Program-made: the position numbers and the translations under genes
Source of the DNA: Gemmatimonadota bacterium
GTDB lineage: Bacteria > Gemmatimonadota > Gemmatimonadetes > Longimicrobiales > Gaopeijiaceae
Assembly (NCBI GenBank): GCA_030550695.1
Contig: JAUQOX010000071.1
Coordinates: 1-12,059, forward strand
Length of the DNA: 12,059 nucleotides
Direction of reading: 5' to 3'
Shown: piece after piece, positions 1-6,484 of the stretch
Numbering within the stretch: the stretch's first letter is position 1
Layout: every line of letters starts with the position of its first letter
The notes under the pieces: generated by a model
Databases searched by the model: none
What the model was told of the DNA's origin: nothing
What the model saw: the letters and a program-made list of their open reading frames with translations, nothing else

Positions 1-2026
1 GACCCACGATGGTGGTTTCGTCTTCGAAGTGCAGGTTCACCTTCACCGTTCCCAGTTGCGGCCAGAACCACCGCCCCAGCCGCACGAGCTCCCGCCGCAC
101 CCCCGCCGTCACCACACCAGAAGGCGCGTAGTCGCTCCACGACAGGCCGTGCCGGTAGGCCAGGGGCAGGCGGGGAAGGGCAAGGAACAGGGCTTGCAGA
201 CACGGATCCCGCCCTTCCATCCCGTAGAAGTAGAAGGTGCCGTCCCTACTGCCGAAGTACAGCCGGCCCCGACCGGAGTCGAAGTAGAACGTTCCATCGG
301 GGGCCATGCGCACCGTGAGGGCCACCTCACCGTGGCGGCTCCCGGGAAACTTCGGCCCCCGGCAACCGCTGACGCGGAACCGGTGGACTTCGTCCAGGAC
401 GAAGGCCATCCGATTTTCCAAGCCTTTTTCAGCCGGGAGCGGCTCCACCCGGGCACCTTCCTCCGGAAGGTCGTTGGCGAAGAACTCCTCACCCCGGCGA
501 TAGGCCAGAAAGCTGAACGGCAGCGTGGGCGCCCCTAGCTGGTCGGTAGCCTGAACCTGCAGGTGGATGTGGGGTTGGGGCGAATAGCCGGAATTTCCGC
601 ACAGCCCCAGGACCTCCCCCCGCTCCACCCAACTCCCCTCCCGGACCCGGATGGAACCCTGAGCGAAGTGCGAGATCTCCACATAGAACCCCCGCTCGTC
701 CTTGAGGATGACCAGATTGCCCCAATTTCGGGAGCGGTCGGTGCTGCCGATGAGGTTGTCCGGCAATCCGTCCACCACTCGCTCCACCCGCCCTCGGATG
801 GGGGAGAGCACCGGTTTGCGGAAAGCATAATAATCCGCCAAGGCCGTGCCCTCTCCCCGGTGGGGGCGGCCGTCCTCGTCCGTGATGACAAAATCATACG
901 CGTGGCGCCAAGGCCCTTGATGCGTCCATCGCCCGTTGAAGCCCTGCCAAACCGTCCAAGTCCCGGAGAAGGGGAGGAACAGTGATCGAAGCGACCCCGG
1001 GAAGCGCAGAGACCTGGTGAGGTGATCGTCCAGCACCTCCTCGGGGGTCCCGACGCCTCGGGCCAGGTAGGGGAACTCCACCAGCCCCAGCGTATACACG
1101 AATCCCAGGGTTACGAGGTTGAAGGGTAGGGCGAAGACGGGCACGCCCCACCGGCTCCAAAAGGCTTCGGTAGAGCTGAGGAGGACGGTGCTGGTGAGCA
1201 CGGCCAACAGCGCCATCAGGGTGCTCCGCCGGGAAGGCACCAGGAACACCCCTCCCATGGCAGCAGCGATGAGAATGAAATTGAAGGCGTTCAGGTCCTG
1301 AAAGGCCTGCGAAGGGGATCCGCTCAAGAGGCCCAACGTGCCTACGCCCGTGTAGTACCCGCCCGCAGCCAACAACAAGAGGATCCGGGAACGGAAGAGA
1401 AGGGCCAGGGCGATGACCAACCCCCCGGCCACCGTAGGCACGAAGAAAATGGCGCCCAAGGAGCGGAGAAAACCTCCCAGCCACAGGGGAACCGCCGTTT
1501 CCCAGAGGGACCAACCCTTGGGGTAGAGCGAGGTAACGTAAAGGTTGCTGTAGCTTCCGGCGGCCAGGTACGCCATGGAGCTGACCAACACGAAGGGAAG
1601 GGACAAGATGGGCAGCCGGAGGTAGTACCAGACGGCGCTGAAGAGGGCGTGGGTGACGATGAAGGCGGCGATCCCCGCAGTGACGAGGATAAAGAAGGTG
1701 AGGGGTGTGGGTCGAAAGAGATATCCGAGGGAAAGGCCTACCAGGAGCGGGTTGTAGGTATAGAAACCCGACTCCAGGAATTGGGGGTCCATTCGGATGA
1801 GGCGGGCGAAGGCATACGCCGCCAGGACCGCCACCACCCCTCCCAGGGCCACGTTCGGCGCGGTCAGGGTAACCCCCAGGATAGCCGCGCCTAAGCCTGG
1901 CCCCTTGAGGAAGAGCACCTCGCTGTAACTGTTGAGTACCGCCCGGAGGTGGTCATGGGCCCGTTGGAGGGGACGTTTCCCTCCCACAGGGGAAGGCGGG
2001 TTTCGGGTCTCGAAGTCCGGGCGCAC
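1..2026 (-). CDS. Urea-transporter-family membrane protein fused to an M23 peptidase-like domain (3' end cut by window edge)
   Basis: 675 codons are visible and the frame runs off position 1 without a stop. Residues 1-35 are a soluble N-terminus. Residues about 40-320 are strongly hydrophobic and carry urea-transporter signatures in both repeats: Y-N-P-L-L-V-G-L-S-L-G (91-101) and F-N-F-I-L-I-A-A-A-M-G-G-V-F (248-261), then P-F-N-L-V-T-L (301-307). Residues about 350-520 resemble M23 (LytM-like) metallopeptidases: an H-Q-G-P-W-R-H-A-Y-D segment (369-378) supplies the first metal ligands (H369 or H375, with D378), and G-N-S-G-Y-S-P-Q-P-H-I-H ends in H486-x-H488. A further beta-rich part (520-675+) is unassigned. 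The GTG start at 2026 has AGAGG at 2033-2037, 6 nt upstream, and lies 18 nt after the decarboxylase stop. By family, the first part is a channel for urea or a similar small amide. The M23 part would cut or bind peptidoglycan peptides, or be a structural M23-like fold. The fusion is seen directly; substrate and peptidase activity are inferred. Confidence 0.84.
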   Translation of the reverse strand, partial: MRPDFETRNPPSPVGGKRPLQRAHDHLRAVLNSYSEVLFLKGPGLGAAILGVTLTAPNVALGGVVAVLAAYAFARLIRMDPQFLESGFYTYNPLLVGLSLGYLFRPTPLTFFILVTAGIAAFIVTHALFSAVWYYLRLPILSLPFVLVSSMAYLAAGSYSNLYVTSLYPKGWSLWETAVPLWLGGFLRSLGAIFFVPTVAGGLVIALALLFRSRILLLLAAGGYYTGVGTLGLLSGSPSQAFQDLNAFNFILIAAAMGGVFLVPSRRSTLMALLAVLTSTVLLSSTEAFWSRWGVPVFALPFNLVTLGFVYTLGLVEFPYLARGVGTPEEVLDDHLTRSLRFPGSLRSLFLPFSGTWTVWQGFNGRWTHQGPWRHAYDFVITDEDGRPHRGEGTALADYYAFRKPVLSPIRGRVERVVDGLPDNLIGSTDRSRNWGNLVILKDERGFYVEISHFAQGSIRVREGSWVERGEVLGLCGNSGYSPQPHIHLQVQATDQLGAPTLPFSFLAYRRGEEFFANDLPEEGARVEPLPAEKGLENRMAFVLDEVHRFRVSGCRGPKFPGSRHGEVALTVRMAPDGTFYFDSGRGRLYFGSRDGTFYFYGMEGRDPCLQALFLALPRLPLAYRHGLSWSDYAPSGVVTAGVRRELVRLGRWFWPQLGTVKVNLHFEDETTIVG

Positions 2027-2032
2027 GGCGGA

Positions 2033-2037
2033 CCTCT
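2033..2037 (-). promoter_or_regulatory. Ribosome binding site fixing the GTG start of the transporter-M23 gene
   Basis: AGAGG on the minus strand sits 6 nt before the GTG at 2026. It supports GTG over later in-frame starts and falls in the 18-nt gap after the upstream stop. Confidence 0.6.
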
Positions 2038-2044
2038 AGGGCAC

Positions 2045-3397
2045 CTAGGTTAGCCGCAACCGCTCCGGGAGCCGCTCCGGGCCCTCGACTTCGGACAGGG
2101 TCTCCCGCTCGCGGATGACCTCCACGCTCCCGTCTTCTCCCACCAATACCACGGCGGGACGGTATTCGATGAACTGCATCCACTGGGTCACATTGTAGGC
2201 CCCCACCGGCGACAGGACCAGCCGAGTCCCTCGCTTCAGAGGCGGCAACAACGTCCCTTCGTCCACGACGTCGATGTTCATGCACAGAGGACCGTTGATC
2301 ATCGACGGTTCGTTCATCCCCTGGACCTCCCGATCGATTTCGATGGTGAACTTGTACCAGAACGAGGTGAAGAGGTCGTTCAGGCCGGCATCCGCCACGT
2401 AGGCGCGACGGCCGTCGGGGAGTCGCTTGGCGGCGAAGATGGTGGTGATGAGGAAGCCGGCTTCATCCACCAGGGCCCGCCCGGTTTCCAGAATGAGGCG
2501 CGGGAAGACACCAGGGGGCAGGTGGGCGTACAGGGCATCGGTGATGGCCTCGGCAAAAGCTTCGATGGGAGGGACGGCCACATCGGGGGGTAGGTAGGTT
2601 CCTTTCAGCTTGTTCTTGGAAGGGAAGCCTCCGCCCACGTCCAGGAACTCCATCTCGTAGCCGAACCGCTCCGCCACCTCCGTGCCGAACTGCACCATCT
2701 TGGCCGTTGCTCGCCCATAGGCATCCGGATCCAGGATGAAGGTGCCGATGTGGGCATGGAGGCCCTTCAGGATCAGGTACCCTCGGGAATGGATGCGTTT
2801 GACGGCATCCATGGCCTGCCCCGATTCCAGGTTCAGGCCGAAGCGGGTCCACTGGGGAAAGATCCCCGTGTCCATGTTCAGGCGAATCCCGATGGGAATT
2901 TGCCGATCCATCTCCTTGGCCAGGGCTTCCAGGTCATGGATCTCGTCCAGGTGATCCACATGGATCTGGGCCCCTTCCTCCACGGCTCGCCGAAGGGCCC
3001 GGAGGGGTTTGTAGGGGCCGTTGAAGATGATCCGATGACCCGGAACCCCCAGCTTACGTGCCTTCTCGTACTCGAACTCCGAGACCACCTCCGCTAAGGC
3101 ACCTTCGTCGTGAAAGACCGCGCAGACGGCCTGGAGATAGTTGGTTTTGTAGGACCACGCCTGGACGACATGGGGGTAGCGGGTGGCAAAAGCCTCGTGG
3201 ACCTCACGGTATTTTTGGCGCATTATGCGCTCGGAGAACACGAACAGGGGAGAGCCGAAGCGCTCCACCAAACTTTCGATGTTGACCCCGTCGATGGCTT
3301 TGCGTACCCGGCGGGAGTACATGGGACTGCTCCCGAACTTGTTCAGGTAGCCCGCTTCAAGCCGCACGATGACGGGTTTTTCGTAGGCTTGTTTCAT
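2045..3397 (-). CDS. Fold-III PLP-dependent decarboxylase, LysA/diaminopimelate-decarboxylase-like, with a leader-like N-terminal extension
   Basis: 450 aa. Residues about 40-430 match the alanine-racemase-fold decarboxylases (LysA/ODC group). Visible motifs are F-G-S-P-L-F-V-F (47-54), the PLP lysine K84 in W-S-Y-K-T-N, T-R-F-G (184-187), H-A-H-I-G (214-218), the phosphate-binding G-G-G-F-P (255-259), E-T-G-R (304-307), G-P-L-C (369-372), G-A-Y (399-401) and a LysA-like end V-I-R-E-R-E-T (427-433). The family decarboxylates a basic or D-centred amino acid. Differences from LysA at the substrate end (M373 where LysA usually has Glu; no Y-N after G-A-Y) argue against plain diaminopimelate. Residues 1-25 are additional and hold Y5-E-K-P8-V-I10, like RiPP leaders bound by PqqD-type proteins. 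The ATG at 3397 overlaps the upstream stop (ATGA) and has GGGAGAGG 4 nt upstream. An internal ATG at 3322 (residue 26) has GGGAG 7 nt upstream and would give a tag-less enzyme. The fold is certain; the substrate is unknown. Confidence 0.88.
   Translation of the reverse strand: MKQAYEKPVIVRLEAGYLNKFGSSPMYSRRVRKAIDGVNIESLVERFGSPLFVFSERIMRQKYREVHEAFATRYPHVVQAWSYKTNYLQAVCAVFHDEGALAEVVSEFEYEKARKLGVPGHRIIFNGPYKPLRALRRAVEEGAQIHVDHLDEIHDLEALAKEMDRQIPIGIRLNMDTGIFPQWTRFGLNLESGQAMDAVKRIHSRGYLILKGLHAHIGTFILDPDAYGRATAKMVQFGTEVAERFGYEMEFLDVGGGFPSKNKLKGTYLPPDVAVPPIEAFAEAITDALYAHLPPGVFPRLILETGRALVDEAGFLITTIFAAKRLPDGRRAYVADAGLNDLFTSFWYKFTIEIDREVQGMNEPSMINGPLCMNIDVVDEGTLLPPLKRGTRLVLSPVGAYNVTQWMQFIEYRPAVVLVGEDGSVEVIRERETLSEVEGPERLPERLRLT
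3330..3334 (-). promoter_or_regulatory. Possible internal ribosome binding site for a tag-less decarboxylase
   Basis: GGGAG on the minus strand lies 7 nt before an in-frame ATG (3320-3322) encoding residue 26. Starting there gives about 20 residues before the F-G-S-P motif, close to a normal LysA N-terminus. It may be chance, because these bases also encode Gly-Ser-Ser. Confidence 0.3.
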
Positions 3398-4494
3398 ACC
3401 GCCTCTCCCTGCCGACGAGGATCCCCCTCCTGGCCATCGACTCCGCAGTCCCCACAGGCGCCGGTGGTGATCATGCTTTGAAAGCGATCCAGGTCGGTTA
3501 CGAGCTCGTAGGTATAGCGCACAAAGAGCTTACCAGCAGGATAGTCTTCGGCCTCCATGGGCGGGGGCGGGATCTGCAACGCTTTCCGCACCAGACGCGC
3601 AGGAAGGTTGACCCCAACCCCGGCAGAGAGGTAAATCCATGCGGGGAAGCGAGGGTTGATCTCCACCAGGTACACATCCTCTCCATCCACGATGCACTCC
3701 AACTCCATGGGTCCCCGCCAGCGGTAGAGCTCCATGAACCGTTCCACGGCCTGGAGCATGAGGGGATGGCGCACGGTCACTCCCGTCCAGATCTTCCCGA
3801 GCTCGGTGATCCACATCTTCTTTACCCCGACCCTGCCCAGGAGTCCGCCCTCGCCGTCTCCTACCGCAACCACGTTGAGTTCGTCTCCCTTGACCACCTC
3901 CTGGACCAGGATGGGGTACCCCCACTCGGCCACAAGCTTGTGGTAGTGGCCCAGGGCCTCCTTGGTGCTATGGGCCTTGTAGGCCTTGTAGAACGCCCCT
4001 TTGACCATGACCGGCGTGCCGATGCGGTCCACGGCCTTCTCCAGGTCCTCGGCTGAAGAAACCACCATGGTGGTGGGAAGCTTGAGGCCCAAGGCGGTTG
4101 CCAACTCTCCCAACCGGTCCTTCCCCCGGAGGCGGTATTGGTCGGGGGTGGGGACGAACGTGCGAAGCCCGAGGCGTGCGAGCTCGGCCTGGTGCTTCAT
4201 GTAGAAGGGCATTTCCGTGTCCAGGGTGGGGATGACGAAGCTCATCCCCGTCTTTTCCTGGATGTGGAGGAGCCGGGCGCGGTAGGCGTCATGACCGGCC
4301 GAGGGATAAGGGAGGAGGAAGGCGTGATCCACGACCCAGTCCATGTAGATACCGGGTTCCATGGCGTCGTAGGCCAACCCCACGATCCGTACCTCCAGGT
4401 CGGGGGCCTCCCGTAGGCAACGGGCCACCCCGATGCCGGGGCCCGGGTTGTCCACGGCGTTGATCCCCGAAATGCCCACCACGAGCGGAGCCAT
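3394..4494 (-). CDS. ATP-grasp enzyme, carbamoyl-phosphate-synthase-large-subunit-like
   Basis: 366 aa. ATP-grasp enzymes activate a carboxylate as acyl phosphate and join it to an amine or other nucleophile. The N-terminal pre-ATP-grasp part has V-V-G-I-S-G-I-N and N-P-G-P-G-I-G-V-A-R-C-L-R (16-28). The ATP-grasp core has P-V-M-V-K-G (161-166), I-L-V-Q-E-V-V-K-G-D-E (195-205) and the metal/ATP motif E-L-E-C-I-V-D then V-Y-L-V-E-I-N-P-R-F-P (264-284), followed by G-V-G-V-N-L-P as in CarB-like proteins. The C-terminus ends with C347-G-D-C350-G, a possible metal or redox site. The start (4494) is 2 nt after the PqqD-like stop, with no separate Shine-Dalgarno, so translation is probably coupled. 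The stop overlaps the decarboxylase ATG. The reading frame stays open upstream to about 4848, but that part overlaps the PqqD-like gene and shows no family features. The substrate is unknown; context suggests ligation on, or guided by, a leader-bearing protein. Confidence 0.87.
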   Translation of the reverse strand: MAPLVVGISGINAVDNPGPGIGVARCLREAPDLEVRIVGLAYDAMEPGIYMDWVVDHAFLLPYPSAGHDAYRARLLHIQEKTGMSFVIPTLDTEMPFYMKHQAELARLGLRTFVPTPDQYRLRGKDRLGELATALGLKLPTTMVVSSAEDLEKAVDRIGTPVMVKGAFYKAYKAHSTKEALGHYHKLVAEWGYPILVQEVVKGDELNVVAVGDGEGGLLGRVGVKKMWITELGKIWTGVTVRHPLMLQAVERFMELYRWRGPMELECIVDGEDVYLVEINPRFPAWIYLSAGVGVNLPARLVRKALQIPPPPMEAEDYPAGKLFVRYTYELVTDLDRFQSMITTGACGDCGVDGQEGDPRRQGEAV

Positions 4495-4496
4495 GG

Positions 4497-4733
4497 TCAG
4501 AGGAGTCGAAAGGTGCGGAGATGGTCCATGAAGTCCTCCACGTCCCGGAGCGCTTCCTCGAGGCTCACGTCGAATTGTTCCGCAAGCTGGTGGGCCAGCT
4601 CGTTCGGGGGTATTCCTTTCCGTAGCCCCTCCACGACGACCATGGCCGTGGCATTCAAGGTATAGCTCTCGCCCGTGGTGGGATCGAAGGCGAATCCATC
4701 GGGGTTGAGGGCCAAGCTCCGCAGCCGCTGCAT
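4497..4733 (-). CDS. PqqD-like protein (RiPP recognition element)
   Basis: 78 aa, close to the usual PqqD length. The pattern is typical: F-A-F-D-P-T-T-G-E-S-Y-T-L-N-A-T-A (14-30), a hydrophobic helix with a G-I-P turn (39-41), L-A-H-Q-L-A-E-Q-F-D-V-S (47-57), then D-V-E-D-F-M-D-H-L (64-72). PqqD proteins are winged-helix peptide chaperones that bind leader peptides and present them to a modifying enzyme. No pqqA, pqqC or pqqE is present, so a PQQ role is unlikely. The likely client is the leader-like N-terminus of the decarboxylase two genes downstream. The ATG at 4733 was chosen because TAGGA (4740-4744) lies 6 nt upstream. An in-frame ATG at 4748 would add five residues but has no ribosome binding site. 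This is probably the first gene of the leftward operon. Confidence 0.84.
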   Translation of the reverse strand: MQRLRSLALNPDGFAFDPTTGESYTLNATAMVVVEGLRKGIPPNELAHQLAEQFDVSLEEALRDVEDFMDHLRTFRLL

Positions 4734-4739
4734 GGCGAG

Positions 4740-4744
4740 TCCTA
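4740..4744 (-). promoter_or_regulatory. Ribosome binding site deciding the PqqD-like start
   Basis: TAGGA on the minus strand, 6 nt before the ATG at 4733. The alternative ATG at 4748 has no comparable purine stretch. Confidence 0.55.
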
Positions 4745-4773
4745 CCATCCGGGGTGTTGGCCAAGGCCCAAGA

Positions 4774-4790
4774 GCCCGCAGGCCGCGGGC
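4774..4790. promoter_or_regulatory. GC-rich inverted repeat in the presumed leader of the leftward operon
   Basis: GCCCGC (4774-4779) pairs exactly with GCGGGC (4785-4790) around a 5-nt loop. It lies about 40 nt upstream of the PqqD-like start, so it could be a 5' leader hairpin or an operator half-site pair. There is no T-run, so it is not an intrinsic terminator. In DNA this GC-rich such a stem can arise by chance. Confidence 0.3.
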
Positions 4791-4803
4791 AGGGGGGCCT
4801 CGA

Positions 4804-4832
4804 TAAGTAGGAGAATGCAGATCCTGGTCCAA
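4804..4832 (-). promoter_or_regulatory. Weak candidate promoter for the leftward operon
   Basis: TTGGAC (-35-like, 4827-4832) and TACTTA (-10-like, 4804-4809) are separated by 17 nt on the minus strand. The -10 match is poor. The main support is correct spacing and position in the most AT-rich part of the gap. It would give a leader of about 60 nt. Confidence 0.22.
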
Positions 4833-4897
4833 CGTTAACCGAGGGCATGATGGGGGGGTAGACGTGGGGAGGCGGTCCCGGAGAAGGAAACCCCCCG

Positions 4898-4927
4898 TTG
4901 CACCCGTCCCTTTGCCCGTGCTATGCT
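4898..4927 (+). promoter_or_regulatory. Candidate sigma-70-type promoter for the rightward operon
   Basis: TTGCAC (4898-4903) and TATGCT (4922-4927) are separated by 18 nt. TATGCT matches 4 of 6 consensus bases. Transcription would start near 4934, giving a leader of about 33 nt with the ribosome binding site at 4952-4957. Its position also argues against a TTG start at 4898 for glcD. Confidence 0.4.
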
Positions 4928-4951
4928 CCCCCCTTGTGGCCTCGATTCGCC

Positions 4952-4957
4952 AGGAGG
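4952..4957 (+). promoter_or_regulatory. Strong ribosome binding site of glcD
   Basis: A perfect AGGAGG lies 9 nt before the GTG at 4967. It is the best Shine-Dalgarno in the window and decides the glcD start. Confidence 0.7.
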
Positions 4958-4966
4958 TGGCTGCCC

Positions 4967-6484
4967 GTGAATTCGGCAGGACCGATCTCGCCCTCCCTCC
5001 CTCCACCGCTGCCCGAGGAGGTCCTGGCCGACCTCCGCCGGGCTGTGGGACCCCGCTGGGTGATCACGGACCCTGACCATCTCCTGGTTTATGAGGCCGA
5101 TGCCCAGACCGGCCACCGGGGGTTGCCGCAGGCTGTGGTGCTTCCGGCTTCCACCCAGGAGGCTGCGGCCGTGTTCGGCTGTCTCCACGGCCACGGCATA
5201 CCGGTGATCCCCAGGGGGGCCGGGACCGGCCTGGCGGGGGGGGCGGTGGCCTTGCAGGGAGGGGTGGTGGTCTCCACCGCCCGCATGAACCGCATCTTGG
5301 AGCTGGACCCCGACAACCGGAGGGCGGTGGTTCAGCCCGGGGTGTCCAACAGCCGGCTCTCGGCGGCGGCTGCGGCCTTCGGCCTCCACTATCCCCCTGA
5401 CCCCTCCTCCCAGACCGCCTGCACGCTGGGGGGGAATGTGGCCACCAACGCCGGCGGGCCCCATTGCTTGAAGTACGGGGTGACGGGGCGCTACGTGACC
5501 GGCCTGAAGGTGGTTCTGGCGGACGGGGAGGTGATGCACCTGGGGGGGGCGGGGCGGGAGGGAAGTCTGTTCGACTTCGTGGGTCTCTTCGTGGGGTCCG
5601 AAGGGTGCTTCGGGTTGGCAGCGGAGATCGAGGTGGTCCTGGCCCCCACGCCGGAGGGGGCGTGCACCCTGCTGGCCCTGTTCGACACCCTGGAGTCGGC
5701 GGGGAAAGCCGTTACGGAGATCTTGAAGGCGGGCTTGCTTCCGGCAGCTCTGGAGATCGTGGACCGGAACACGATCCTTGCCGTGGAGGCCAGTGCCTAT
5801 GCGGCGGGCTACCCCACCCATGCCGGGGCGGCGCTGGTGGTGGAGTTCGACGGGTACCCGGAGGGGTTGGAGGAGGAGGTGGTGCAGGCCGAAGAGCGTT
5901 GCCGGGCAGCAGGAGCCTGGGAGGTCCGGAGGGCCCGGACTCCCGAGGAGAGGGCGGCTCTCTGGAAGGGACGGAAGAAGGCCTTCGGGGCCATGGGGCG
6001 CCTGGCCCCGGACCTGGTGGTCCAAGACGCCACCGTACCCCGCTCCCGCCTGCCGGAGGTGTTGGCCCGCATCGACGGGATTGCCCGGCACCACCGTCTC
6101 CGCATTGCCAACGTGTTCCACGCCGGGGACGGGAATCTTCACCCCAACATCGTCTTCGACCGCCGCGATGCCGACGAGACCCGACGGGTGGAGGAGGCCG
6201 CCCGGGAGATCATGGAGCTGTGTGTGGCGGTGGGTGGGACCATCACCGGGGAGCACGGCGTCGGGTTGGAAAAGCGGGAGTACATGCCTCTGGTGTTTTC
6301 TCCCGGGGAACTGGAGGTGCTGCGGGGCGTGAAGAGGGTGTTCGACCCCGCGGGGCTCTGCAATCCGGGGAAGGTCTTGCCCCCCTCACAAGAAGGCCGG
6401 GGTGGTCCCGGAGAGGGCGCCCCCGACGAGGCCGTGGGTGGGGGACGGCTCCCTGGCTTGGGAGGACGCGGTGGAGAGGGGTGA
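4967..6484 (+). CDS. glcD: Glycolate/2-hydroxyacid oxidase FAD subunit GlcD
   Basis: 505 aa, FAD-linked oxidase. It oxidises glycolate or a related 2-hydroxyacid (for example D-lactate) to the 2-oxoacid and passes electrons through GlcF toward the respiratory chain. The FAD-binding-4 domain (about 55-230) shows P-R-G-A-G-T-G-L-A-G-G (82-92), T-L-G-G-N-V-A-T-N-A-G-G (153-164) and Y-G-V-T-G-R-Y-V-T-G-L. The C-terminal oxidase domain has H-A-G-D-G-N-L-H-P (385-393), T-G-E-H-G-V-G-L-E-K-R (427-437) and the terminal N-P-G-K-V-L-P (466-472). The conserved protein ends there. About 33 more Gly/Pro-rich residues follow, whose DNA also encodes the presumed glcE start region. The GTG start follows AGGAGG; an upstream TTG would put coding sequence over the likely -35 box and adds only atypical residues. 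It is the first gene of the rightward operon and overlaps glcE. Confidence 0.92.
   Translation: MNSAGPISPSLPPPLPEEVLADLRRAVGPRWVITDPDHLLVYEADAQTGHRGLPQAVVLPASTQEAAAVFGCLHGHGIPVIPRGAGTGLAGGAVALQGGVVVSTARMNRILELDPDNRRAVVQPGVSNSRLSAAAAAFGLHYPPDPSSQTACTLGGNVATNAGGPHCLKYGVTGRYVTGLKVVLADGEVMHLGGAGREGSLFDFVGLFVGSEGCFGLAAEIEVVLAPTPEGACTLLALFDTLESAGKAVTEILKAGLLPAALEIVDRNTILAVEASAYAAGYPTHAGAALVVEFDGYPEGLEEEVVQAEERCRAAGAWEVRRARTPEERAALWKGRKKAFGAMGRLAPDLVVQDATVPRSRLPEVLARIDGIARHHRLRIANVFHAGDGNLHPNIVFDRRDADETRRVEEAAREIMELCVAVGGTITGEHGVGLEKREYMPLVFSPGELEVLRGVKRVFDPAGLCNPGKVLPPSQEGRGGPGEGAPDEAVGGGRLPGLGGRGGEG

Larger units (their letters stand above)
4734..4966. other. Divergent intergenic control region
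   Basis: The only sizeable non-coding stretch in the window (233 bp). It separates the two operons head to head and must hold both promoters. It is less GC-rich in its middle (4800-4850), which contains GTTAAC (4833-4838). No coding potential with family resemblance was seen. Regulation of both operons by one factor binding here is possible but unproven. Confidence 0.6.

Noticed and set aside
894..1897. Open frames within 890-1900 in other frames and on the plus strand
   Set aside because: The minus-strand transporter frame is continuous from 2026 to 1 with clear family signatures. The others have no such features.
2027..2044. Separate promoter or terminator between the decarboxylase and the transporter
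   Set aside because: The gap is 18 nt and holds only a ribosome binding site, so the genes are most likely in one transcript.
4497..4733. True PqqD of a PQQ biosynthesis operon
   Set aside because: No pqqA, B, C or E is present. The neighbours are an ATP-grasp enzyme and a decarboxylase.
4774..4790. Intrinsic terminator
   Set aside because: The stem is short, no T-run follows on either strand, and it lies upstream of both operons rather than after a gene.
4495..4848. N-terminal extension of the ATP-grasp frame up to 4848
   Set aside because: It overlaps the PqqD-like gene entirely and has no ATP-grasp features. The conserved fold starts at the ATG at 4494, 2 nt after the upstream stop.
4898..4966. 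Upstream TTG start for glcD
   Set aside because: The extra 23 residues are atypical, no ribosome binding site precedes the TTG, it sits on the likely -35 box, and a perfect AGGAGG precedes the GTG at 4967.
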